A stretch of 64,000 nucleotides of DNA from Synergistaceae bacterium (lineage in GTDB: Bacteria; Synergistota; Synergistia; Synergistales; Synergistaceae): NCBI GenBank assembly GCA_030523725.1, contig JAUNHV010000004.1, positions 1-64,000 of the forward strand. Reading direction: 5' to 3'. This document shows, in pieces, positions 1 through 8,699 of the stretch. Numbering within the stretch: the first letter of the stretch is position 1; the number at the start of each line of letters is the position of its first letter. A program made the translations under genes and the position numbers. Below the pieces are notes generated by a model. That model searched no databases and was not told the DNA's origin. It worked only from the letters and a program-made list of their open reading frames with translations.

Positions 1-119
1 GCACCACGGCGGTCGCTACAAGTAGCGCCCCTACTTTGAGAGCCTTTATGTTAGCGTGCAAAGCACGCGCTTATGGCTAAAAACTCTAAAATAAATTCTC
101 AATTATTTTTTAAATTTCC
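1..119. repeat. Palindrome-rich intergenic sequence, possibly a truncated repeat element
   Basis: No gene is visible here. Two inverted repeats can be seen: CGCTA/TAGCG around positions 14-26, and a longer imperfect hairpin at about 41-79 with AGCC/GGCT at its base and GCGTGC/GCACGC near its tip. Positions 17-35 match 47183-47201, in the wza leader, at 16 of 19 bases. The far end (TTCTCAATT near 97) resembles the ends of the 152-bp repeats at 58 kb, but too briefly to call it a copy. Confidence 0.35.
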
Positions 120-148
120 TTGACAAATTGTTGAAAGATAAATACAGT
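120..148 (+). promoter_or_regulatory. Sigma-70-type promoter for the outer-membrane barrel gene
   Basis: A perfect TTGACA at 120-125 is followed after 17 bases by TACAGT (143-148), which matches the -10 consensus at four of six bases. It lies 50 bases upstream of the barrel gene start on the same strand. Confidence 0.5.
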
Positions 149-199
149 TTATCTGTAGAGTAGAATTATTAAGGAAAGATTAGAAGGGATCATATTCTA

Positions 200-1174
200 A
201 TGACAAAGAGATTTTTGTATCATTGTTTTCTTGAAGGAATTTTAATTTGCTCATTATGCTGTTTTACCAGTGGTATGTTCGCCCAAAATGCCTTGGCAGA
301 AACAGTTGAAAACTCATTGATGGTTGACAGTTTGAATAACGCTTCATCGCATATTCAAGCCCTACGTGACCACCAAAACGACATTGACAAGGGATTAGCC
401 CTCATACCATGGGCGCGCTTTCTAAGGAGAAATGACCGTATAGCAGAAGTAGATTCTAACGAAAATGCCTACAGATTTGGTTTCGATAAAGAATTCGCAC
501 GAGATGACAGATCAAGTCAATATTTCGGTATTGCCTTTGACATATGCGATGGCGTAACAAAATGGCTCGGCGGCGACAGTGATTATGATAGCTTTGCCTT
601 TGGTATTTACTATGCAAGACTCTACAATAGCGGTCACTTTTTTGACCTTTTCATTTCTCATGGACACTATACTGAAACCATAAGATCTGTTCACCCATTC
701 GACGTAAACACCTTGGTTTCTTTTAAATATAACCAATCCACTCCTTATATCACCGCTTCCTATGGTTACTTTTGGACAATTGGCAAGAAAGGTTTTTATA
801 TCGAACCAAAGACAGCACTTCATTGGTATTGCTACACCCACTCACGTGCCATAACAAATACTAATGAGGTTGTGACGGTTGATACAAGTAATAAATTTGT
901 TACGCAATTTGGCATTGAAATTGGCAGAAAAGACGCAAACTACAACTATTATGCACGTGTTGACCAATACTATGATTGGGGTGGAGCAGACCTTCCTTTC
1001 TATCTAAACAATTTTCAATTCTCGCGCGAACAGGCAAAATACTGGTGGGAAGTTACTCTCGGTGGCAGTTTGACAATAGGCAAGGCAAGCCAGTTCTTTG
1101 CGGAAATCTCAAAACCATTTAAGGATATTCAAAGCAGCTTAAACTTTAATTTTGGCTTCAAGTTCATTCTTTAA
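200..1174 (+). CDS. Outer-membrane beta-barrel protein, autotransporter-barrel-like
   Basis: The 324-residue protein begins with a basic, then hydrophobic, segment and an Ala-rich cleavage region near residues 28-34, consistent with a Sec signal peptide. A short linker follows, then alternating aromatic/polar stretches rich in Tyr, Phe and Gly. It ends in an amphipathic strand whose last residues are FGFKFIL, close to the aromatic terminus that beta-barrel assembly machinery recognises. This suggests a small barrel of the kind found at the C-terminus of autotransporters, here without a passenger domain. Substrate and role are unknown. An AGAAGGGA ribosome site lies about 10 bases before the ATG. 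The gene is monocistronic, with its own promoter and terminator. Confidence 0.65.
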   Translation: MTKRFLYHCFLEGILICSLCCFTSGMFAQNALAETVENSLMVDSLNNASSHIQALRDHQNDIDKGLALIPWARFLRRNDRIAEVDSNENAYRFGFDKEFARDDRSSQYFGIAFDICDGVTKWLGGDSDYDSFAFGIYYARLYNSGHFFDLFISHGHYTETIRSVHPFDVNTLVSFKYNQSTPYITASYGYFWTIGKKGFYIEPKTALHWYCYTHSRAITNTNEVVTVDTSNKFVTQFGIEIGRKDANYNYYARVDQYYDWGGADLPFYLNNFQFSREQAKYWWEVTLGGSLTIGKASQFFAEISKPFKDIQSSLNFNFGFKFIL

Positions 1175-1186
1175 AAGCGAAACAAA

Positions 1187-1221
1187 TAAAAAACAGAGAG
1201 GTACACCCTCTCTGTTTTTTA
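1187..1221 (+). terminator. Rho-independent terminator after the barrel gene
   Basis: Perfect arms at 1188-1201 and 1207-1220 (AACAGAGAGG / CCTCTCTGTT flanked by A and T runs) enclose a five-base loop. The T run makes it a good intrinsic terminator. The flanking A/T tracts could allow function in both directions. Confidence 0.85.
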
Positions 1222-1363
1222 TTTGGATTAGCTTTACATGTTATGTCTTTCTTGCCACTTGTAGATTTATTTCCTAGCTACAGTCTCGCAGTTAACTAAG
1301 CATAATCTATACCATTTTTTCGTCCAAAACCGCTGTGTTACGGTGTGTTACAGACAAAACCTA

Positions 1364-1391
1364 TTGACAAATGCGTTTTTTTAGTTAGAAT
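1364..1391 (+). promoter_or_regulatory. Promoter of the exporter operon
   Basis: TTGACA at 1364-1369 and TAGAAT at 1386-1391 are separated by 16 bases. The gap upstream (1222-1363) shows no gene. The implied transcript would have a leader of about 55 bases before the HlyD-family start. Confidence 0.75.
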
Positions 1392-1440
1392 GTGTCCTGT
1401 ATGTAAAAATTATTGTTATAGGAGGAAGCATATATTTTAT

Positions 1441-1476
1441 ATGCGAAGAGTTCATGAAAAAAAGCCTTATCGTTAA
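1441..1476 (+). other. Possible 11-codon upstream reading frame overlapping the adaptor gene start
   Basis: The strong AGGAGGA ribosome site at about 1420-1426 is 28 bases from the adaptor ATG (1454) but about 15 bases from an ATG at 1441. That ATG opens an 11-codon frame (MRRVHEKKPYR) ending inside the adaptor gene in another frame. It may be a translated leader coupled to the adaptor, or chance. No independent evidence supports expression. Confidence 0.25.
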
Positions 1477-2485
1477 AATCTTGGTTGTGGCACTTATTGC
1501 CTACTCCGCTTATGCTTACTACCAAACACACAAGGTTAGTGAGACAAACTTTGATGCAAATCTTTACGCATCTGGTAATGGTCGTCTTGAAGCAACGGAA
1601 GTTTCCATCAATGCAAAATTCTCTGAGCGTATTGAGAAGCTTTATGTTAACGAAGGCGACATCGTTACAGAAGGTCAGCCTGTTGCACAAATGAAAACGG
1701 ATACTATGCAGGCAGAATACGATGAAGCAGTAATGAATGCAGCAAGTGCTGCCCATGAAATTCAGGTAAAAACACAAGCAATCAATGTTGCAAAATGTGA
1801 TGTTGCATCATATCAGGCAGATTTGGCAGCAAGAAAAAGCCGCTACGTGAGATCCAGCCAACTCGTTAAATCTGGTGCTATCTCAAAACAAACTTACGAC
1901 GATGACGCAGCAAAATATAACGAAGCACGTTCTGCACTAGCATCAGCACAAGAAAATGTTCGTCTTTCTATCGCAACTCTTGCGCAAGCTCAGGCAAATG
2001 CGAAGGCATCCCAGGCACATGTTGCCGTTCTCGCTTCAAAGTTGAAGGAGTCAACCCTCTACGCACCAAGAAGTGGTAGAATTCAGTACAGGGTCGCAAG
2101 AGAAGGCGAAGTCATCACCGCAGGTGGCAGAATCTTCAGCATGTGGGATATGGATGATGTTTATATGACATTCTACGTTTCTGAGTTCGCAGCCGGACGC
2201 ATTAAGTTAGGCGCAGAGGCTCTCTTAGTAATGGATTCTGACCGTGACCACCCAATTCCAGCAAAAATTTCCTATGTAGCAACTGTTGCACAATTTACTC
2301 CAAAAACAGTTGAAACAAAGGAAGAGAGGTCAAAGTTAATGTTCCGCATAAAGGCAAAGGTTGATCCTTCTGTTGTAGCAAACAACCCAGAGTTAAAAGC
2401 CGGCGTCCCTGGCGTTGCATGGGTTAAGTTTGACGCAAATACACCTTGGCCAAAATTCTTGAAAGCAGAAAACGCAAAGAATTAA
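1454..2485 (+). CDS. HlyD-family membrane fusion (periplasmic adaptor) protein
   Basis: The 343-residue protein has one N-terminal membrane anchor (about residues 5-22). A biotinyl-lipoyl-like half motif follows (about 40-75, SINAKFSERIEKLYVNEGD), then a long Ala/Gln/Glu-rich alpha-helical hairpin (about 80-195), the second lipoyl half (about 200-225, LYAPRSGRIQYRV) and a C-terminal beta domain. This is the YbhG/YhiI type of adaptor, which links an inner-membrane ABC exporter to TolC across the periplasm. It is first in a four-gene operon with the ATPase/permease fusion, a second permease and a TolC. The cargo is unknown. The best ribosome site is unusually far from this start, so translation may be coupled to a short upstream frame. 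Confidence 0.9.
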   Translation: MKKSLIVKILVVALIAYSAYAYYQTHKVSETNFDANLYASGNGRLEATEVSINAKFSERIEKLYVNEGDIVTEGQPVAQMKTDTMQAEYDEAVMNAASAAHEIQVKTQAINVAKCDVASYQADLAARKSRYVRSSQLVKSGAISKQTYDDDAAKYNEARSALASAQENVRLSIATLAQAQANAKASQAHVAVLASKLKESTLYAPRSGRIQYRVAREGEVITAGGRIFSMWDMDDVYMTFYVSEFAAGRIKLGAEALLVMDSDRDHPIPAKISYVATVAQFTPKTVETKEERSKLMFRIKAKVDPSVVANNPELKAGVPGVAWVKFDANTPWPKFLKAENAKN

Positions 2486-2498
2486 AGGCTTTTAGTCA

Positions 2499-5279
2499 AT
2501 GATTGAAAAAGCCGTAAAGAATAATGCTCTAATCAAATTAGAGCACATTTCTCTTTCCTACGGGAAGGTACAGGCACTAAGAGATGTGTCGCTTGAATTC
2601 CCTGCCGGAAAGATGATTTGTTTGATAGGACCAGACGGTGTGGGAAAATCTACTCTTCTCTCCCTCATCACCGGCGCTCACGCGCTCCAAGATGGCGGTA
2701 ACCTTACCGTTATGGGTGGCGACATGAGAAGCAAATCCCACCGTGATAAGGTTTGCCCCAATATTGCATATATGCCACAGGGGCTCGGTAAAAACCTCTA
2801 CTTCACCTTGACCGTAGAAGAAAATATGCGCTTCTTTGCCGGTCTTTTTGGTTTCACTTACGAACAAACAACAGAGAAAATTAATCTTTTAACAAAAAGC
2901 ACAGGACTTTACAAGTTTTTGGGTAGACCCGCTGGAAAGCTCTCCGGCGGTATGAAGCAAAAACTTGGTCTTTGTTGTTCCCTAATAAGAGACCCAGATG
3001 TTCTTGTCCTCGATGAACCAACCACGGGTGTTGACCCCTTGGCAAGAAGACAATTTTGGGATTTGATAGATAATATTCGTGTCAAATTACCGAACATGAC
3101 CGTCATCGTCGCTACCGCTTATATGGATGAAGCATCTCGCTTTGAGTGGATTGTTGCTATGAACGCAGGAAAAATCTTGGCAACTGGCACCCATGACGAA
3201 ATACTAAAGCAAACCGGTTGCGATAATCTTGACGCTGCCTTTATTCAACTCTTGCCAGAAGAATTGCGGGTTGGCCACAAGGAAATTGTTGTTCCACCGA
3301 TGGACAAGTCCTCAGCGCATGAAGTTGCCATAGAGGCAAAGAATCTCACCAAACGCTTTGGTGACTTTACAGCTGTCGACCATGTCAATTTTACAATTCC
3401 ACGTGGAGAAATATTTGGTTTTCTCGGTTCAAATGGATGCGGAAAATCCACAACAATGAGAATGTTGACTGGACTTCTTGAAATTACTGAAGGGGAGTCC
3501 AGAATATTTGGTAAAATTTTAAATCCAAAAGACATGGCGTCACGCCTTGAGCTTGGCTACATGACGCAAAACTTCTCCCTCTATAACGATTTAACGGTTA
3601 AGGAAAACCTTATGCTTTGCGCACGTCTTTACCGTCTTACCCCAACACAGGCAGAACAAAGTGTAGAGGCTATTATGAAGCGCTTTAGTCTTAAAGACAT
3701 TGAAGATACCATGACAGAAAGTCTGCCAATGGGTATCAAGCAACGCCTGTCACTTGCCGCAGCGGTCGTTCATAATCCAAAAATTCTCATTCTCGACGAG
3801 CCAACAAGTGGTGTTGACCCTATAATGAGAGACTCCTTCTGGGAGCTTATAATAGACTTGTCTCGCAATGATAAAACCACAATATTTGTCACAACACACT
3901 TTATGAATGAGGCTGAGCGTTGCGATAGAATCTCCCTGATGCACGCCGGCAAATCGCTAATTTGCGACGCACCAAAGGAGATTGTTAAAAAAATGGGCAC
4001 GGACACCTTGGAAGAGGCCTTCATTAAGTGCATACAAGATGCTGATCCGGAGTCCAATAAGCAAGAAACTTTCAGGTATGAAGCAACCAAAAATGAAACA
4101 AAGAAAACATCTTGGCTTGAAGAATTTACCTTCTTTAAGTGGTTTAATCTCCGCAGACTCTTTGCTTGTATAAGAAAAGAATCTCTGGAAATTTCAAGAG
4201 ACCCAATACGTCTGACACTTGCGCTTTTTGGTTCTCTCATTCTTATGATTGTTATATCATATGGAATGACACTTGACGTAGATAATTTGAACGTTTCTGT
4301 GCTCGACTGGGATAATTCACACCTTTCTCGTGACTATATTTCAAACCTTTCCGGCTCTCGCTATTTTGCTATGCAACCTCAACTGCATGATTATAACGAA
4401 ATGGAAAAACGCCTAAAGGAAGGTGATACTGCAGTTGTCATTGAGATCCCAGCAGAATTTGGTTCTAAAGTTGAGCGAGCTGCATCTGGAATTGCTGATC
4501 CTCCGGAAATTGCTATATGGCTTGATGGAGCAATGCCGTCTCGCGCTGAAACCATAGAAGGATATGCTACTGCGATGAATCAACTATGGGTCGAGCACCT
4601 ATATAGTAGCAAGGGAATGTTTAAGACAAGTACAAAAACAGATATGGTTGTTAGAAACAGATATAACCAGTCCGTTCAAAGTCTTCCCGCCTTCGGTCCT
4701 GCTATCTTGCCACTATTGCTTCTCATGATTCCGGCAATTCTTTCCGCACTTTCTATCGTGCGTGAAAAGGAAATGGGCTCTATCGTAAACCTCTACGTTA
4801 CCCCACTGAGCCGACTTGAATTTGTTATTGGAAAACAGATTCCTTACGTTGTGCTTTCCTTTATAAGCTCCCTCATACTATGTCTCACCATAGTATACTT
4901 ATTTGATGTACCATTAAAAGGTAGCATTATGGCTTTGCTTGTAGCGCTGTTTATTTATTGCTTTACAACAACCGCCATTGGGCTGGTCGTCTCCGCTCTT
5001 ACAAAAAGCCAGATAGCAGTCATTCTTTTAACCACAATCGTTACACAAACAATTTCTATGAAGTATTGTGGACTTATTAACCCTGTCTCTTCCTTGAAGG
5101 GGTCAGCAAGGTTTATAGGAACAATTTACCCTACCACCTATATGATTCTTATTTCTCGTGGGCTTTTTAGTAAAGCACTATCCTTTTGGGAGCTTAAATC
5201 TTACTTTTGGCGAATGCTTCTTGCACAGCCAGTACTGATAGTAATCGCCATTTCTCTCTTACGTAAGCAAGAGAAATAG
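2499..5279 (+). CDS. ABC exporter: two ATPase domains fused to an ABC-2 permease (RbbA/YhiH-like)
   Basis: The 926-residue protein has a first nucleotide-binding domain (about 10-245: Walker A GPDGVGKST, signature SGGMKQK, Walker B VLVLDEPT). A second domain follows (about 275-515: Walker A GSNGCGKST, Walker B ILILDEPT). The C-terminal half (about 560-926) is an ABC-2 permease with one N-terminal membrane segment, a large extracytoplasmic domain and about five closing membrane segments. The second ATPase lacks a normal LSGGQ signature and has LPMGIKQ there. This architecture matches the RbbA/YhiH type in length and order, so both ATPases and one permease half come from one gene. The partner permease starts 17 bases downstream. 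Together with the adaptor and TolC it should form a tripartite exporter; drugs or lipids are the usual guess for substrate. Confidence 0.9.
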   Translation: MIEKAVKNNALIKLEHISLSYGKVQALRDVSLEFPAGKMICLIGPDGVGKSTLLSLITGAHALQDGGNLTVMGGDMRSKSHRDKVCPNIAYMPQGLGKNLYFTLTVEENMRFFAGLFGFTYEQTTEKINLLTKSTGLYKFLGRPAGKLSGGMKQKLGLCCSLIRDPDVLVLDEPTTGVDPLARRQFWDLIDNIRVKLPNMTVIVATAYMDEASRFEWIVAMNAGKILATGTHDEILKQTGCDNLDAAFIQLLPEELRVGHKEIVVPPMDKSSAHEVAIEAKNLTKRFGDFTAVDHVNFTIPRGEIFGFLGSNGCGKSTTMRMLTGLLEITEGESRIFGKILNPKDMASRLELGYMTQNFSLYNDLTVKENLMLCARLYRLTPTQAEQSVEAIMKRFSLKDIEDTMTESLPMGIKQRLSLAAAVVHNPKILILDEPTSGVDPIMRDSFWELIIDLSRNDKTTIFVTTHFMNEAERCDRISLMHAGKSLICDAPKEIVKKMGTDTLEEAFIKCIQDADPESNKQETFRYEATKNETKKTSWLEEFTFFKWFNLRRLFACIRKESLEISRDPIRLTLALFGSLILMIVISYGMTLDVDNLNVSVLDWDNSHLSRDYISNLSGSRYFAMQPQLHDYNEMEKRLKEGDTAVVIEIPAEFGSKVERAASGIADPPEIAIWLDGAMPSRAETIEGYATAMNQLWVEHLYSSKGMFKTSTKTDMVVRNRYNQSVQSLPAFGPAILPLLLLMIPAILSALSIVREKEMGSIVNLYVTPLSRLEFVIGKQIPYVVLSFISSLILCLTIVYLFDVPLKGSIMALLVALFIYCFTTTAIGLVVSALTKSQIAVILLTTIVTQTISMKYCGLINPVSSLKGSARFIGTIYPTTYMILISRGLFSKALSFWELKSYFWRMLLAQPVLIVIAISLLRKQEK

Positions 5280-5296
5280 AGCTAAAGGAGAGAAAA

Positions 5297-6418
5297 ATGC
5301 AGACGTTTATAAATATACTACAATTAGGCATTAAAGAAACAAAGAGCGTCCTTCGTCAGACGATGCTATTAACTTTGATTATTTATCTTTTCAGTCTTAA
5401 TATCTATGACGTATATAACAGCAGTATTGAAAACATTCAGGATGCTTCCATAGCCGTTGTCAATGAAGATAACTCTCAGCTTTCTTATCGCGTATCAGAC
5501 TATTTAACAAAACCTGTCTTTGAACCGGCAAAAAATATCGCTTGGCCTGACATGGACAAGAAACTTGATGCCGGTGATTTCACCTTTGTTATGGTGGTTC
5601 CCTATAATTATCAAAGAGACCTCATGGGGGGACGTGTGCCTACAATCCAGTTGAATACTGACGCGACCAGAATGGGGCAGGCGTTCAACGGAGCCGGTTA
5701 TGCACAAGCAATAACGGCCAACGCTATCTATGAATTTTTTGGAGAATCTCCCCAAACTGCTGACTCTCTGGTAAAATTAGTTGTTAGACGTTGTTTTAAC
5801 CAAAACCTTACGCAAAAGTGGTATGACGCCGTTATGGAAATTGTTAGCAGTATTACCCTTTTGGCTGTTATTCTTTGTGGCTCTGCTATCATTAGCGAAA
5901 GAGAAAAAGGCACAATGGAGCATTTGCTCGTCATGCCTATCACTTCTTTTGAAATTATGGCTTCTAAAATTTGGTCGATGGCTCTTATTGTTCTCGTTGC
6001 CGCATTTTTTTCAGTAACAGTCGTGATTTCAAGCTCTCTAGGAATACCGATAAACGGCTCTCTAACACTCTTTATGTTTGGCGTTGCAATTCACCTTATT
6101 GCCTCAACCTCTATTGGCATTTTCCTTGCAACAATTGCAAAAGACATGCCACAATTTGGAATTCTTATGATTCTCACAATTGTTCCTCTTCTCACGCTTT
6201 CCGGTGCTAGTTCACCAATAGAAAGTATGCCAAAATTTATACGATATCTTTCCACCTGCTTCCCAACGACACAATTTGTTTTGGCCACACAGGCAATAAT
6301 CTTCCGTGGAGCAGGAATGGACGTTGTCTGGAAATATTTTTTGCCGCTAGCGGCACTTTCTATAGTGTTATTGGGCTACGTGCTGATAAGATTCAGGAAG
6401 TCCATTGCAAATGGCTAA
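5297..6418 (+). CDS. ABC-2 type permease (YhhJ/YbhR-like)
   Basis: The 373-residue protein has one N-terminal membrane helix (about 20-38), an extracytoplasmic domain of about 130 residues, and a C-terminal bundle of five or six helices (about 180-370). It carries the REKGTMEHLLVMP segment typical of ABC-2 permeases of this family. It lacks an ATPase and should pair with the permease half of the preceding fusion to form the membrane pore. AAGGAGAG precedes the ATG, and the gene lies between the fusion and the TolC gene on the same strand. Confidence 0.88.
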   Translation: MQTFINILQLGIKETKSVLRQTMLLTLIIYLFSLNIYDVYNSSIENIQDASIAVVNEDNSQLSYRVSDYLTKPVFEPAKNIAWPDMDKKLDAGDFTFVMVVPYNYQRDLMGGRVPTIQLNTDATRMGQAFNGAGYAQAITANAIYEFFGESPQTADSLVKLVVRRCFNQNLTQKWYDAVMEIVSSITLLAVILCGSAIISEREKGTMEHLLVMPITSFEIMASKIWSMALIVLVAAFFSVTVVISSSLGIPINGSLTLFMFGVAIHLIASTSIGIFLATIAKDMPQFGILMILTIVPLLTLSGASSPIESMPKFIRYLSTCFPTTQFVLATQAIIFRGAGMDVVWKYFLPLAALSIVLLGYVLIRFRKSIANG

Positions 6419-6466
6419 ACCATAACCTAATCCATCAGCAACATTTATATATAATAGGAGAAAAAC

Positions 6467-7762
6467 ATGAAAAAATTTAACATTGTAATGTTAGCTTTAG
6501 TCTTGGCTCTTTCTTGTCTTGGCACATCTTGGGCTGAATCTTTAACTCTTGAAGAATGTATCTCACGTGCTATTGGCAAAAACCCAGAGTTACTACAGGC
6601 AAAAGCGAATATGGATGCAACAGAAGCACAAAAGGCTGTAGCAGGAATTAGCAGAAGATTTAAATTGGACGGCTCTGCTTCTTTTAAATTTTCCAATAAC
6701 GTGGATACCAATGCCTTGATGGAACAGAACAAACGCACAGCAGGTGGCACAAGAGTAGCACTTTCTGCACAGCAACTCGTCTTCGATGGTGGTAAGTCAC
6801 ATTTACAACTTTCTATTGCATCGAAAAACGCATTGGCAGCAGAGAAAACTTACGAAGAAATGAAAAACCAGATAATTGCAAATGTTCGTGATGCCTATTA
6901 CAACTTGAATAAAGCAACAAGAGAAAAAGCCGTAGAGCAAACTCGTTACAACAACTATAAGGATAGACTTTCTCTTGCTCAAAATTTCTTTAATGTTGGC
7001 TCAAAAGCCAAAATAGAAGTAACAAAAGCTGAGGCTGACCTTGCAAAGGCTAAACTTGGACTTGTCTCCGCCAATACGAATGAGAAAAAAAATCAAGCTA
7101 CCCTAGCAGCGGCAATTGGAGACCCACTTCTTGATGTAACTGCAGCTCAGGATGCCCTTGAGCTTGAAAAATGGAAGATTGATATGGAATCAGCTGTTTC
7201 CAAGGCAATGGAAAACAGACAAGAGATAAAGGCACAGGAAATAAAGGTTGCCAGCGCTGAAACAAACTTACTATTGAAGAGAAAAGGTCATATGCCAGAG
7301 ATTTACCTCACAGCAGGTTTGGATAGCAGTGGAAAACCTTTTTCTGAAAGCAACTCAAAATTAGAGGGAAATGATGCTTGGAGAATTGGAGCAAACCTAA
7401 ATGTTCCTATCCTCGATGGCTCTAAGACACTTAGTGAATCACGCGTTGCAAAGGCACAGGTAGCAGCAGAGAAGGCAGCCTTGGACAAGATAAAAAATGA
7501 AGTGGCTCTTGAGGTTCGCACAGCTTGGGTTGCTCTTGAGCAGTCAGAAGAAGCTGTCACAGCTGCACGCGAGCAGGAGCGCTTTGCAAAGGACACTCAC
7601 TCCCTTGCAAAAATTCGTTACAAAGCAGGTGCTAGCGATTACCTTGAGTTTTCTGATGCAATAGAAGGACTTTCTGAGGCACAAAAAAACGTAATTAACT
7701 CTCTTTATAATTGTAAAAATTCAGTTGTAATCCTGAAAAAAGCAATGGGAGAATACAAATAA
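6467..7762 (+). CDS. TolC-family outer-membrane efflux protein
   Basis: The 431-residue protein has a signal peptide ending near SWAES (residues 20-25) and begins its mature part with LTLEECISRAIGKNPEL, the usual start of outer-membrane efflux proteins. Two repeats of a long helical hairpin follow, each with a YNLNKA/AWVALEQSEE-type segment, and beta segments at about 75-110 and 280-320. It would trimerise into the outer-membrane exit duct for the exporter encoded just upstream. It is the last gene of that operon: the next promoter starts 26 bases after its stop codon. Confidence 0.9.
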   Translation: MKKFNIVMLALVLALSCLGTSWAESLTLEECISRAIGKNPELLQAKANMDATEAQKAVAGISRRFKLDGSASFKFSNNVDTNALMEQNKRTAGGTRVALSAQQLVFDGGKSHLQLSIASKNALAAEKTYEEMKNQIIANVRDAYYNLNKATREKAVEQTRYNNYKDRLSLAQNFFNVGSKAKIEVTKAEADLAKAKLGLVSANTNEKKNQATLAAAIGDPLLDVTAAQDALELEKWKIDMESAVSKAMENRQEIKAQEIKVASAETNLLLKRKGHMPEIYLTAGLDSSGKPFSESNSKLEGNDAWRIGANLNVPILDGSKTLSESRVAKAQVAAEKAALDKIKNEVALEVRTAWVALEQSEEAVTAAREQERFAKDTHSLAKIRYKAGASDYLEFSDAIEGLSEAQKNVINSLYNCKNSVVILKKAMGEYK

Positions 7763-7787
7763 CGGTCATTTTTTCAATTCTCCACTC

Positions 7788-7816
7788 TTGACAAAAACGG
7801 CAAAATTTTAGATAAT
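7788..7816 (+). promoter_or_regulatory. Promoter of rpsU-yqeY
   Basis: TTGACA at 7788-7793 and GATAAT at 7811-7816 are spaced by 17 bases, a near-consensus vegetative promoter. The leader of about 70 bases ends in a G-rich ribosome site (GAAGGGGGGGAA) before the GTG start of rpsU. Confidence 0.8.
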
Positions 7817-7891
7817 ACGTGCTCGAGAAGAAGCAATTTTAAGTATTTATATATGATAAATTGCCCTAACCTTTGAAGGGGGGGAATATCA

Positions 7892-8080
7892 GTGTCCGGC
7901 ATAGTAAAACGTGAGAATGAGTCTATAGAAGACGCCCTTAAACGTTTCAAGAGAGAGGTTCGCAAGGTAGGAACTCTTCGTGAAGCAAAAAAACACGAAG
8001 TCTATGAGAAACCAAGTGAAATCAAGAAACGTAAAAAGGCAGAATTGGCTCGTAACAAGGGCAAAAGGAAGGATTACTAA
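7892..8080 (+). CDS. rpsU: 30S ribosomal protein bS21
   Basis: The 62-residue, strongly basic protein has the bS21 pattern: [42 protein letters not shown]. It binds the 30S platform near the anti-Shine-Dalgarno end of 16S rRNA and helps initiation. The start is GTG, supported by a strong purine-rich ribosome site and by the family's usual N-terminus. Its stop overlaps the ATG of yqeY (TAATG), so the two genes are translationally coupled, a pairing common in Firmicutes. Confidence 0.97.
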   Translation: MSGIVKRENESIEDALKRFKREVRKVGTLREAKKHEVYEKPSEIKKRKKAELARNKGKRKDY

Positions 8081-8538
8081 TGACTAATCTTGGTACACGC
8101 ATTGCAAATGACCTTGTCACTGCAATGAAAGCTAAAGATGAGCTTAGTCTTTCCGTTTTGCGTATGTTGAAATCTTCTATGCAGCTAGTCGTTGCCGAGC
8201 ATAGCAAGGATTATGAGCTAACGGAAGATGAAATTTTGACTCTTGTCCGTCGATTAATAAAACAGCGAAAAGAAGCCGCAGAGATGTATCTCAAGGGCAA
8301 AGCTGCGGACAGAGCAGAAAGAGAGCTTGCAGAAGCACGTGTGCTCGAAGCCTATCTTCCAGCACAGCTCTCGTTGGAAAAGATAGAAGAAATTGTTGCA
8401 GAGACTGCAAAGGCAGTTGGCGCAACCTCACAAAAAGACATGGGACGCCTTATGGGGTCTGTCATGGCAAAGGTGAAGGGACAAGCTGACGGCAGCACCG
8501 TTCGCAACGCTGTTTCTTCTTTCCTTTCAAAATTGTAA
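8080..8538 (+). CDS. yqeY: GatB/YqeY-domain protein
   Basis: The 152-residue protein is of normal YqeY length. It contains LGTRIANDLVTAMKAKDELSLSVLRMLKS at the N-terminus, the central LVRRLIKQRKEAAEMY helix and the C-terminal GRLMGSVMAKVKGQADGSTVRNAV motif shared with the tail domain of the GatB amidotransferase subunit. In GatB this tail helps bind tRNA; the free-standing protein's role is not established. It overlaps rpsU by one base and ends in a clear terminator, so rpsU-yqeY is a two-gene operon. Confidence 0.95.
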   Translation: MTNLGTRIANDLVTAMKAKDELSLSVLRMLKSSMQLVVAEHSKDYELTEDEILTLVRRLIKQRKEAAEMYLKGKAADRAERELAEARVLEAYLPAQLSLEKIEEIVAETAKAVGATSQKDMGRLMGSVMAKVKGQADGSTVRNAVSSFLSKL

Positions 8539-8554
8539 AATCAAAAATAAAATA

Positions 8555-8602
8555 CCCTGTTGGACAGAACCAAATCGTTCTTAATCCAACAGGATTTTTT
8601 TA
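8555..8602 (+). terminator. Terminator of rpsU-yqeY
   Basis: CCTGTTGGA (8556-8564) pairs with TCCAACAGG (8585-8593) across a 20-base loop, followed by a run of T. Confidence 0.8.
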
Positions 8603-8653
8603 TCTCTAGTTTTCTCACTAATGAGGAATAAAGTAGCGTATAAACTTAAGCAA

Positions 8654-8684
8654 ATAAAAAAGCACCCACAAGGGGTGCTTTTTA
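8654..8684 (-). terminator. Terminator after purine nucleoside phosphorylase
   Basis: AGCACCC and its complement (8661-8667 / 8672-8678) form a compact stem with a four-base loop. On the minus strand it is followed by TTTTTT. The plus strand also carries a T run, so it may terminate in both directions between the convergent genes. Confidence 0.85.
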
Positions 8685-8699
8685 TTATCTTTAAATCTA

